Positions 14,401 to 22,318 of a stretch of 64,000 nt of DNA are shown here, one piece after another. The first letter of the stretch is position 1; every line of letters begins with the position of its first letter. The position numbers and the translations under genes are program-made. Source of the DNA: Nannocystis pusilla (GTDB lineage: Bacteria; Myxococcota_A; Polyangia; Nannocystales; Nannocystaceae); the NCBI RefSeq assembly GCF_020073745.1, contig NZ_JAIRAU010000052.1, positions 124,001 through 188,000 on the forward strand. Direction: 5' to 3'. The notes beneath the pieces are model-generated. The model did no database searches, was not told the DNA's origin, and saw only the letters and a list, made by a program, of their open reading frames with translations.

Positions 14401-15519
14401 TCAGCCGGCGGCGAGGACCGCCAGCGCGTCCGACGACTCGTAGTAGACGGCGTCGAGCCCACGCAGCAGCGCTGCCCGCTGCTCGCGCGAGAACACGGGC
14501 TCGAGCGACTTGAGGACCCGGGGGTCGTAGAAGCGGAAGAACACGCGGTCCGGCTCGCCCTCGACCTCGACCATCAAGAATTGTCGCAGGTGACGCCTCA
14601 CCGCCTCGAGCGGCTTCTGGCTGACGAGGAAGACGCCCCACGAGTCGCCCCAGCCCTCGTGGACGAGGCGCTCGAGCAGCAGGGAGTCGGCCCGCAGGTG
14701 GATTACGTACGGCGCCACGTCGTCGAAGGCGCGGCCCCGCTCGCCGTCGAAGAGCGAGGCGTAGGGGTCGACGCTCTCCTCGATGAGCTGGAGCGCCCGC
14801 TCGGAGCGCGCGGCGTCGACGACCGCGTAGAGGGTGCCCGCGTCGCAGGGGACACGGAGCGTGGCGAGGGCGGCCAGCCCCGCCTCGCTCGGCGTGACCG
14901 GCCCGGGCGGCGGCGTGTAATCCTCGACGAGGAAGCGGAAGCTCGTGCGGCCGGCCGTCATCCACCCGCGGTTGGCCAGCTCGCCGACGAAGCACGGCTC
15001 GCCGTCGACGGTGATCCGGTGCGGGTCGAGGGCCTGCACGTGGGCGCACACGCCGTCCCACACGGTCTGAAACTGCGGCGAGCCGCCGGCATCGGCGTAG
15101 ACCACGAAGTCGGACCGCGCGGTGCCCACAGTGCGCGGCACGCCCGGCTCGAGGATCAGCTTGTGGAAGCTCTCGCGGCCGGACCACACCTGCAAGATCC
15201 CGCGACGCGTCGCCGCGGGCCCGGGCGGGAGCAGGTGATAGCGAGCGAACGTGTAGTCGAGCTCGCCGAGCGCGTCGGCGTATTCGGGGTCGAGCTCGCC
15301 GAATTCGCGGAGGCCGAGCGGACCGAGGTTGGTGCGCGCGCGATCCTCGGGGTGCGGGATGCGGCCGCGGGCGGTGGTCCGGGCCATGAATTCGAGCTGG
15401 GCGGCGATCGATTGCAGCGCGGGCCAGCGCGAGGGGTCGAGCGCGCGGGTGTGGGCGCGGGCCTCGGCGAGCACCTCGGCGAAGGCGTCGCGGGACGTGA
15501 TTCGCATCAGTTCGGACAC
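14401..15519 (-). CDS. Tsi6-like immunity domain fused to DUF4123 T6SS adaptor
   Basis: 372 residues from GTG 15519, or 368 from the ATG at 15507 (MRITSRDAF). Residues ~15-100 resemble the Tse6 immunity protein Tsi6: the block LGPLGLREFGELDPEYADAL lines up with LGSIAVKEFDETDPELSRAL of Tsi6, and the upstream QLEFM with QLQYI. The C-terminal ~130 residues (ASLFDGERGRAFDDVAPYVI, LVHEGWGDSWGVFLVSQKPL, VFFRFYDPRVL) are a DUF4123 domain, the adaptor that loads effectors onto VgrG. The middle (~105-235) is not recognised. It starts 3 bp after the stop of the PAAR-toxin gene, so the two are translationally coupled. An immunity domain on the loading chaperone would neutralise toxin during loading. The Tsi6 match is my own visual alignment to remembered sequence. 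Confidence 0.7.
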   Translation of the reverse strand: MSELMRITSRDAFAEVLAEARAHTRALDPSRWPALQSIAAQLEFMARTTARGRIPHPEDRARTNLGPLGLREFGELDPEYADALGELDYTFARYHLLPPGPAATRRGILQVWSGRESFHKLILEPGVPRTVGTARSDFVVYADAGGSPQFQTVWDGVCAHVQALDPHRITVDGEPCFVGELANRGWMTAGRTSFRFLVEDYTPPPGPVTPSEAGLAALATLRVPCDAGTLYAVVDAARSERALQLIEESVDPYASLFDGERGRAFDDVAPYVIHLRADSLLLERLVHEGWGDSWGVFLVSQKPLEAVRRHLRQFLMVEVEGEPDRVFFRFYDPRVLKSLEPVFSREQRAALLRGLDAVYYESSDALAVLAAG

Positions 15520-15522
15520 GCG

Positions 15523-16518
15523 TCAGGCCCCCGTCGGCGGGTGAAAGCGCTTGGGGATCATGACCTGCGTGGCGCCGCCCTTGCAGTACACGGGATCCGC
15601 GAGCGACCAATCGTCGACGATGCCGGCGGCGGTGCTCTGGAGGCCGAGGGCGGGCTCGTCGAACGTGACCTCGCGCGGCTCGCGGACGACGGGCGGCGGG
15701 CTCGGCTTGCCGTCGACGAGCGCATAGGCGACCGACGAGCAGCCGACCTCCTCCGGGGTGATCGACGGGTCGAGCGTGAAGTACTGGCCGGTGCCGGCGC
15801 CCGGGATGCTGCGTTGAAACAGGGTCTGCTTGCTGAACGAGCGCACCGTGACGGGCCGGCTCAGATCGATGCCCTTGATGTGCGAGAGGATCTGGCTCGG
15901 CTTGATCTTGCTGCGCCCGTTCGCGGCGTAGAACTGGTAGGCGACGGCGTAGCGGGCCTGCACGCGCAGCTCCGCGAGGCCGTCGTCCTCGTCCTCCTGG
16001 CCGGCGAGCTCGTGCTTGGAGACGTCGAGGTCGGCGAAGGCGTCGCGGCCGCTGCGGGCGCCGGGCGGCGGCTCGTCGTCGTCGAGGGTCGCGCTGCCCG
16101 GATCGGACGCGACCGGCTCGGCCGAGTCGTCGAAGAAGTCGACCGCGACGCGTTGCCGCTCGCACTCCTCGCAGAAGGGCGTCCCGCGGCGGGCGGCGAC
16201 GCGGAGCGCGAAGCTCTGCGGGGTGTCGCCGATGATCACGGTCGGGCAGCCGGCCGTGATCAAATCGCCGGAGGCGTGCACCGCGGGATCGGTGCGGCGC
16301 GCGGCCTGGCGGTGATTGATCAGCACGGTCGCCGAGCCCTGCTTGATCTTGTCGCTCGGACCGACCGGGAAGCACACCACGCGATCGTCCTTCCGCGCCG
16401 CCGGGAGGAAGCCGACGATCACGTCGGCGCTGCCGGAATAGATCGGCCCGCCGACGTGCGGGACGGGCCCGTCTTTCGGGCAGCTGTGATAGTCGCTGAT
16501 CCGGGCGGCTTCGGGCAT
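15523..16518 (-). CDS. PAAR-domain T6SS effector with Tse6-like NAD(P)+ glycohydrolase toxin tail
   Basis: 331 residues from ATG 16518 (MPEAARISDYHSCP). Residues 1-99 are a PAAR domain (HSCPKDGPVPHVGGPIYSGS, then VCFPVGPSDKIKQGSATVLI, TDPAVHASGDLITAGCPTVI), the spike tip that sits on VgrG. Residues 100-185 are an acidic linker. The tail, ~190-331, has YQFYAANGRSKI, HIKGIDLSRPVTV, TLFQR and GAGTGQYFTLDPSITPEEVG, the pattern of Tse6/Ntox46-type toxins that hydrolyse NAD(P)+. Unlike Tse6 there are no transmembrane segments flanking PAAR, so an Eag chaperone is not expected. The coupled downstream gene, with Tsi6-like and DUF4123 domains, supports this reading. PAAR is certain; toxin class is probable. 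Confidence 0.8.
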   Translation of the reverse strand: MPEAARISDYHSCPKDGPVPHVGGPIYSGSADVIVGFLPAARKDDRVVCFPVGPSDKIKQGSATVLINHRQAARRTDPAVHASGDLITAGCPTVIIGDTPQSFALRVAARRGTPFCEECERQRVAVDFFDDSAEPVASDPGSATLDDDEPPPGARSGRDAFADLDVSKHELAGQEDEDDGLAELRVQARYAVAYQFYAANGRSKIKPSQILSHIKGIDLSRPVTVRSFSKQTLFQRSIPGAGTGQYFTLDPSITPEEVGCSSVAYALVDGKPSPPPVVREPREVTFDEPALGLQSTAAGIVDDWSLADPVYCKGGATQVMIPKRFHPPTGA

Positions 16519-16706
16519 GGCAACTGCTTCTGCGGGTTCGTGGCAGACTAACAGAAGACGCGGAGGGCGATACACGAACGGCGATGTGGACATGGGGCGC
16601 ATCGTGCGTTCCGCGGTCTGCGGATGCGCGAGCGACGAGAGCGCGCGCGCGCTTTCGCCGGCACAATGGACAGACGCGGGTCATCACGGCATGATGGGCG
16701 GACGCC

Positions 16707-18761
16707 GTGTCCGGTTCGTTCTCTCCGCGCGTCGGTGACCGCGTCCGCGAACGCTTCGAGCTGATGGCGCCGCTTCGCGAGGGCGGATCGACGCAGGTGT
16801 TCCTCGCCGTCGATCACCGGGTCGGCCGCGAGGTGGAGCTCCTGCTGTTCGACCCGGCCAGCGTCCGGGCGGAGACGTGGAGCGCGTTCGCTCGAGCGAT
16901 CCGCGCGGCGGCCGCGGCCAAGATCCCGGGCCTGGTGTTGCCCCGAGGCTTGACTGAGGCCGCCCCCGCCCCGCCGTGTTGCGCGACGGACGTGCAAGGC
17001 GCGTCCAGCCTGGCGCTGCTGGTCGAGCGCGGCCCCACGCCCTGGGAGCGCGCGCTGACCCTGTGCGAGCGGGTCGCGGCGATCGTCGAGCGCGCGCACG
17101 CGGCGACGGGATTGGCCCACCGCGCGCTGACGCCGTCGCGCTGCGTCGTGACCGGGCGCGACGAGGTGCGGGTGCTCGACTACGGGGTCGTCGAGGTGAC
17201 GGGCGTCGAGGACTCGCCGTACCGCGCACCGGAGCAGCAGCACGGCGGCGGCGATCTGCGGAGCGATGTCCGTGCGATCGGGGTGATGCTGTGTGAGCTG
17301 ATCACGGGCCAGCGCGCCGGCGATGAGCCGCCGCGCGTGGAGGCGATCGCGGACCTGAGCCAGGGCGTCCGGGAGCTCGTCCACAAGGCTCTGGCCGCCG
17401 ATCCCGGGCAGCGGTACGCCGATCTGGCTGCGCTGCGGGGGGCGATGTGTGGGCTGCTCGGGACCGAGTTCGTCGCGGTCGAGCCCGCGGCGCCGCCGGC
17501 CTCGCGCGAGCCGACACCGGCGGCGCGCGCCGATCCGTCGCCCGCCGGCGCGGAGCCCCCGTTGCACGGCAGCGCGACCGAGTCGGCGCAGGGCGACGTG
17601 CGGCGCGACCCGGCGCCTCCGCAGGCGCGCCGCACGGCGCCGCAGTCCGTCGTCCCCTCGGCGCCCCCGCCTCGCTCGGCGCTGCTTTCGTCGGCAGCGC
17701 CGCCCCCGTTGCCTCCGCCGGCCGATCGGACCGTGGTGCTCGCGCTCGACTCGCTCGCGCAGGCACCGGCTGCGCGCACGCACAGGACGGGGGCGCAGGT
17801 CGCCGTCCCGGCGAGCGACGGGACGCAGGTGCTCGCGCTCGACTCGATCGCGCAGGCACCGGCGCGCACGCACAGGACGGGGGCGCAGGTCGCCGTCCCG
17901 GCGAGCGACGGGACGCAAGTGCTCGCGCTCGACTCGGTCGCGCAGGCACCAGCGCGCACGCACAGGACGGGCGCGCACACCCCCGTTCCTTCGAGCGGCG
18001 GGACCGTCGTGGTCGCGCTCGATTCGATCGCGCGGGCACCGGCCGCGCGCACGCACAGGACGGGCGCGCACCCCCCCGTTCCTTCGAGCGGCGGGACCGT
18101 CGTGGTCGCGCTCGATTCGATCGCGCGGGCACCGACCACGCGCCCGCACAGGACGGGCGCGCAGGCCGCCGTTCCGCCGGCGAGCGAGAGGACGGGGGTG
18201 ACTCCGCGGCGCGCCGTGAACGGCTCCCGCGCGGCATCCGTCGGCGCCCGCGCCAGCACCGGGTCACAGCGGGCTATCGTGCGCCAGGAACCGTCGCTCG
18301 AGGACACGCCGCCGGTCGACTCGACGGTCGTCGCGCGCTCACCCCTGACTTCGTCGAGCCCGCGGCTCCCGGCGCCGGCGTCGAATGGCGTCACCCGACA
18401 GGCCGCGAATCGCCCCAGTCAGCCGCCCGCGATGTCGACATTCGTCGGGGCGCGGCCCGTCGCCGACTCGACGATGATCCTGCCGGCGCCCGAGCCCCTC
18501 GTACGACCGAGCGAGCCGGATCGCACGGTGATCTGGCGGCGGCCGGACGAGCCTGAAGACGCCGAGGAGCCGCCGCACGCGGCCCCGGAGGTCGAGCCGG
18601 AGCTGCCGGCGCACGAGCAGACCATGATCCTCGCGGGGCCGGTCCCGGCGAACGCACCGCGGCTCGCAGCGGCCGCAGGGTGGTCGCTGCAGACGAAGCT
18701 GCTGGTCGTCAACGTCGCGCTCGCCGTGGTCATCCTGGTCGGCGTGATCGTCGCGACCTGA
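16707..18761 (+). CDS. tail-anchored pseudokinase with Pro/Thr-rich tandem repeats
   Basis: 684 residues from GTG 16707. Residues 15-250 have the protein kinase fold but not its chemistry: the VAIK Lys is replaced (REVELLLFD), HRDxKxxN reads HRALTPSR (catalytic Asp, Lys and Asn all gone), and DFG is DYG (158-160). A segment resembling the APE motif remains (YRAPEQQ), as does the SDVRAIGVMLCELITG helix. Residues ~340-500 contain five 30/31-residue repeats (VLALDSIAQAPARTHRTGAQ and variants). Further TxxL-type sites follow (TVVARSP, TMILPAP, TVIWRRP, TMILAGP), the kind of Thr motif bound by FHA domains when phosphorylated. A single C-terminal membrane segment (about 661-684) anchors it. It is divergent from the PAAR-toxin gene. 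It may be a phosphorylation scaffold rather than an enzyme; this is inferred. Confidence 0.8.
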   Translation: MSGSFSPRVGDRVRERFELMAPLREGGSTQVFLAVDHRVGREVELLLFDPASVRAETWSAFARAIRAAAAAKIPGLVLPRGLTEAAPAPPCCATDVQGASSLALLVERGPTPWERALTLCERVAAIVERAHAATGLAHRALTPSRCVVTGRDEVRVLDYGVVEVTGVEDSPYRAPEQQHGGGDLRSDVRAIGVMLCELITGQRAGDEPPRVEAIADLSQGVRELVHKALAADPGQRYADLAALRGAMCGLLGTEFVAVEPAAPPASREPTPAARADPSPAGAEPPLHGSATESAQGDVRRDPAPPQARRTAPQSVVPSAPPPRSALLSSAAPPPLPPPADRTVVLALDSLAQAPAARTHRTGAQVAVPASDGTQVLALDSIAQAPARTHRTGAQVAVPASDGTQVLALDSVAQAPARTHRTGAHTPVPSSGGTVVVALDSIARAPAARTHRTGAHPPVPSSGGTVVVALDSIARAPTTRPHRTGAQAAVPPASERTGVTPRRAVNGSRAASVGARASTGSQRAIVRQEPSLEDTPPVDSTVVARSPLTSSSPRLPAPASNGVTRQAANRPSQPPAMSTFVGARPVADSTMILPAPEPLVRPSEPDRTVIWRRPDEPEDAEEPPHAAPEVEPELPAHEQTMILAGPVPANAPRLAAAAGWSLQTKLLVVNVALAVVILVGVIVAT
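17736..18190 (+). repeat. five coding tandem repeats of 90/93 bp
   Basis: Units start at 17736, 17829, 17919, 18009 and 18102. Each encodes V(L/V)ALDS(I/L/V)A, then AP(A)RTHRTGA, then a Pro/Ser-rich tail. Units 1-3 and 4-5 are most alike, pointing to recent local duplication. Confidence 0.9.
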
Positions 18762-19146
18762 GGAGGTCACCCGCGCGTGACTCGCACCGCGCTCGGCGTC
18801 GGCGAGTGGCTTCGCGCGCCGCCGCGTGGACCTCCGCGCATGCTCGCTAGCGCTCGGCGACGCCGGCGATGTGACGGCCCTGCAAGGACGAATGCCCAGT
18901 GCATCGTCGCGCGAGCCTCCGGGCGGACCGGGCGTCCGGCGTCGGTAATCGTATGAGTCCTCGAATCGCGCGCAGGCGAGCGCCCCACGGGCGATCCGAG
19001 GGGTTTCACGCGGCACCCCGCATGCGCACGGCAGTTCGCGCGGGCTCGTCGCGCGCCTCCTTGCCGGAGGCAACCGTGTTACAGTGCGCCGCGATGTACT
19101 CGGTGATGTCTCCGCTCGCGCGCAGCCACCGAGGCGAGGGACCACC
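18762..19146. other. intergenic region, nothing recognised
   Basis: About 385 bp between two rightward genes. I see no gene, RNA or clear repeat. Only the GAGGGA ribosome binding site at its right end (about 19136) stands out; it fixes the TTG start of the M15 effector. Confidence 0.4.
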
Positions 19147-21339
19147 TTGAGCACCCCAAAGGTCATCGGGTTGAACATCCGCAAGGAGGCGTCGGGCCGG
19201 AGCGCCAAGCTCGGCCTGCTGCCCCGCGGCGCACGGATCGAGCTCGGCGAGCGCTCGCAGGACGGCAAGTGGGCGCGGATCGGGAAGGTGGTGTCCGGCC
19301 AGATCGCCCCGGTGCAGCAGAACGGCGCCGTCGATCCCGCGGCCGCCACCGGCTGGGTGTTCATCGGCGAGCTCGATCAGGGCGCCGCCCAGCCCGAGGC
19401 GTTCGACGAGGTCGTCGCCCCGTCCAAGCCGGTCGCGATCTCGGCCGGCGAGTTCATCGGATACATCGGCGAATATCAACAGCACGTCGACGCGCTGCAG
19501 GCCCCGGTCCGTGGCCGTCGTCCGCTGCTCCACCTCGAGGTCTTCACCGGCGACGACGTCCCGGCCTTCATCGAGAAGTGCCGGCAATACGCCAAGACGC
19601 TGCCGGCCGGCAGCGGGACCCTGTTCGTCGTCGAGAAGGGCGCGAAGCTGGTCCAGCCCGCGCAGCCGACCGGCGAGATCGGGGCCGACGACCCGGTGGT
19701 GCCCGTCGAGAGCAAGGCCACCGGCGCGTGGGCGCAGGTCAAGCGCGCGACGCTGCAGGTGATGGAGCGCAAGGCGCTCGGCGACTACAACAGCGCGAGC
19801 AAGACCTACGCCGGCGGGGCGGTCTTCACCGGCTGGTTCGTGGGCGCGCAGGACGGCCAGCGGACGCAGGACGAGGCCGCCTCGAAGCGCCTCGGCTACC
19901 CGCGACGCGAGGTGATGGTGCCGTCGGGCCAGCCGCTGTGGGTCGAGCGCGCCGCGCTCGACGCCCGGGCGAACGCCTGCGTGCCGCTGAAGACGTGGAG
20001 CGAGTATCCGCTGCGGGTGGCCAACGCCGCCGATCCGCCGGTCACCCTCACCCGCGTGATGTCGAAGACGGAGCTCGAGCGCACGCCGGCGAGCGGGCGC
20101 GCCACCGATCCCGACGGCAACCGCTGGTGGCGCGTCTCGGCGCGGCGCGACCCCGACGTGAACGGTAACACCGCGGTCGTCGGCTGGGCCTGCGAGAAGG
20201 GCCACGACAAGGTGTCGTGGCAATCGCCGTGGGCCTGGCCGGGCTTCGAATACGTCGAGGAGGGGGAGATCGAGCCGGTCGATCAGTGGTCGACGATGCT
20301 CTACCGCATGGGCATGGCCAACGACGAGGAGCTGACCGACTTCAAGATGCGCGCCGACAAGGTCGACAAGAGCGCGCTGCTGCAGAAGCTCTACGAGCTG
20401 ATCGACACCAACAAGAACTGGATCTTCGAGCCCCACGAGCTGCGCGCGGCGATGCGGCAGCCGCTGCTCGCGCAGGCGTTGAGCCGGATCATCAGCCGCT
20501 ACGAGAGCGAGTGGGGCGGCGAGGACGCCAAGTGGGACGCCCTGGATCCGCTGGTCCTCGACGGCAAGCCGGAGTGGCAGGCCGAGAAGCTGCGGATCAA
20601 GGGGCTGCGGTGGTGGCCGCAGGTGGCCGCCAAGGTGCAGGGGTTCCCGAGCAGCCCGCTGGCCTTCCACATCCATCCGATCGGCCTCATCGAGAACTTC
20701 TACTCCCAGCCCAGCGGCGAGACCGCCAGCGCCGACACCGGCGGAGCGCGGGAGAAGAGCGGCGTGCAGTGGGTCAGCCGCTTCATGCCCAGCAAGTCGC
20801 TCTCCGACCTCAAGGATCCGTTCCGCACGAACGTCACGAAGTTCTTCGACGCCCTGGCCGCGGCGGGCGTGGCACGGAACATCAACACGACGCTGCGCCC
20901 GCCGCAGCGCTCCTATTTGATGTACTACGCCCGCGAGATCACGGCGGGGCGGCTCGCGCCCGACAAGGTGCCCGCATTCGTCCCCCAGGACGGCGACGCG
21001 CCGGTCAACATCGACTGGGCGCACCTCGACAGCGCGGGCAAGCCGAACCTCACGGCCGCCAGGCAGGCGGCGCGCGAGATGGACGCGAAGTACGGGGCCG
21101 CCGGCGCGATCGGCATGGCCTACCGGTCGAATCACAACAAGGGCCAGGCGATCGACGTCAGCTTCACGCCGGGGTGGGGCATCGGCAAGAGCGTCGTCGA
21201 CGCCAACGGCAAGACCGTGGCGATCGGCTCGAAGCGCGACCTGCTCGAGGTCGGCGCGTCCTACGGCGTCTACCACTGGACCTACCACGGCGCGAAGTCC
21301 AAGTCCGACGAGCCGCACTGGTCGCTGACAGGAAACTGA
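19147..21339 (+). CDS. T6SS-type M15 peptidase effector with SH3-like and EF-hand regions
   Basis: 730 residues from TTG 19147, chosen because GAGGGA lies nine bases upstream and MSTPKVIGLNIRKEAS begins the first SH3-like domain (1-75, ending GWVFIGELD). A second SH3-like segment occurs near 290-345 (PLRVANAADPPVTLTRV to VVGWACE). An EF-hand-type calcium loop, DTNKNWIFEPHE, is at 420-431. The C-terminus is an M15 (VanY-like) D,D-peptidase with the zinc signature SNHNKGQAID (661-670; His663, Asp670) and DEPHW (Glu722, His724). This architecture is typical of VgrG-linked effectors that cut peptidoglycan peptide stems in the periplasm of a rival. No immunity gene is obvious beside it. Family evidence is strong; T6SS export is inferred from context. 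Confidence 0.85.
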   Translation: MSTPKVIGLNIRKEASGRSAKLGLLPRGARIELGERSQDGKWARIGKVVSGQIAPVQQNGAVDPAAATGWVFIGELDQGAAQPEAFDEVVAPSKPVAISAGEFIGYIGEYQQHVDALQAPVRGRRPLLHLEVFTGDDVPAFIEKCRQYAKTLPAGSGTLFVVEKGAKLVQPAQPTGEIGADDPVVPVESKATGAWAQVKRATLQVMERKALGDYNSASKTYAGGAVFTGWFVGAQDGQRTQDEAASKRLGYPRREVMVPSGQPLWVERAALDARANACVPLKTWSEYPLRVANAADPPVTLTRVMSKTELERTPASGRATDPDGNRWWRVSARRDPDVNGNTAVVGWACEKGHDKVSWQSPWAWPGFEYVEEGEIEPVDQWSTMLYRMGMANDEELTDFKMRADKVDKSALLQKLYELIDTNKNWIFEPHELRAAMRQPLLAQALSRIISRYESEWGGEDAKWDALDPLVLDGKPEWQAEKLRIKGLRWWPQVAAKVQGFPSSPLAFHIHPIGLIENFYSQPSGETASADTGGAREKSGVQWVSRFMPSKSLSDLKDPFRTNVTKFFDALAAAGVARNINTTLRPPQRSYLMYYAREITAGRLAPDKVPAFVPQDGDAPVNIDWAHLDSAGKPNLTAARQAAREMDAKYGAAGAIGMAYRSNHNKGQAIDVSFTPGWGIGKSVVDANGKTVAIGSKRDLLEVGASYGVYHWTYHGAKSKSDEPHWSLTGN

Positions 21340-21347
21340 CCCCAAGG

Positions 21348-21367
21348 ACATGCATCGAAGGCCATGC
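21348..21367. repeat. CATG-14 repeat copy 4
   Basis: Cores ACATGC at 21348 and CCATGC at 21362, 14 bp apart, in direct orientation and without a good hairpin. It lies 9 bp after the M15 effector stop and before a convergent gene end. Confidence 0.6.
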
Positions 21368-21426
21368 CGCGCTCGGCTCGAGCCCCTGTCACGGGTCGCT
21401 GAGCGGGCGCTGACGCGGCGCCGCGC

Positions 21427-21915
21427 TCACGAGGAGAACATGTAGAGCCGGCGCGCGATCGCCCGCGGGCAGCGGCCGATCGGGTCGCCGACCTTCGCTC
21501 GATTGCTGAACTCCTCGTCGGCCGCGGGGGCAGGCTTCGTCTGCGCCGCGGACGTTTCGCCGTCCCCGGCGTCCTGCGCCGCCGCCTCCTCGCACAGGCG
21601 ATCCATCACCTCGGTGGCCGTCTTGGGGTTCGCCTTGGCCAGGAGCTCGGCGGCCCACGTGAGCTTCGGGTCGACGTCGAACTGCTCGCCGAGCACGGCG
21701 GCCAGCTCGAGGAAGCGGCTGACGTCTTTCTCGGAGGTGATGTGATGCGCGGCCGCCCGCTCGATGCCCGCCTTGATCTTGCCGAGGAGCTCCGCGCCGT
21801 TCATCCCGGCGACGGACGGGAGCTGCTCGCTCAGGCGCCGCACCATCTGCGCCTCGAAGTCACGAGCGCCTGCCTCCGCGAGCTGGGTCATCTGTTGCTT
21901 GACGAACTTGAGCAT
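21427..21915 (-). CDS. small T6SS-associated hypothetical protein
   Basis: 162 residues, mostly helical, starting MLKFVKQQMTQLAEAGARDF. The block HHITSEKDVSRFLELAAVLG then FDVDPKLTWAAELLAK matches a recurrent small protein found beside VgrG, PAAR and T6SS effector genes in proteobacteria and myxobacteria (pattern ITSE.DV..(F/Y)..LA..LG..FD.DP...WA..(I/L)L). Its role is unknown; proposals include adaptor or immunity, and its position between two cell-wall effectors fits either. It lies on the opposite strand to both effectors. The C-terminus (PIGRCPRAIARRLYMFSS) is unusual. Family recognition is from pattern memory, so moderate. Confidence 0.65.
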   Translation of the reverse strand: MLKFVKQQMTQLAEAGARDFEAQMVRRLSEQLPSVAGMNGAELLGKIKAGIERAAAHHITSEKDVSRFLELAAVLGEQFDVDPKLTWAAELLAKANPKTATEVMDRLCEEAAAQDAGDGETSAAQTKPAPAADEEFSNRAKVGDPIGRCPRAIARRLYMFSS

Positions 21916-22318
21916 GGCCGCCCCGGACGACAGCCTCCATTTCTATCACTTCCGCTGCGCTCGCGCGACCGACGGCGCAGGCCGGACGCACGAGAGTTCG
22001 CGCCGCGAATCACGGGTCGATGGGCCTGCCTGGCTCGCTCGCGGGCGCGCGACGCGTCGCCGGCGCAGCCCGCGAGGCGCTCTGCGGGACCGGCCCATGC
22101 GTCGGTGCGTGGTGCCCTCGATATCGATTCGTGCAGGAGTCGAGGTCATCGTTGTGGGAGGTCGTGAGCGCGCGCGAGCGCCGGGCGTCTGTCCGCCCGG
22201 GTCGAGCGAGGCCCGCGCTGACGGAGCGGCCGCCTTGCGCCGCCCTGCGCGCGTCGATATCCTCGCTCACCAGATCGCGCGTCCGAGCCGGCGCGATCGA
22301 TCGGCGGCGGGTGGCGGG
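21916..22318. other. divergent intergenic region, nothing recognised
   Basis: About 400 bp between divergent genes, so it should contain both promoters. No gene or repeat stands out. The right end carries GGCGGGTGGCGGG before the ATG at 22319. Confidence 0.4.

Noticed and set aside
17736..18190. Regular repeats that could suggest a CRISPR array
   Set aside because: Units are contiguous 90/93-bp coding repeats without unique spacers, in frame with the pseudokinase.
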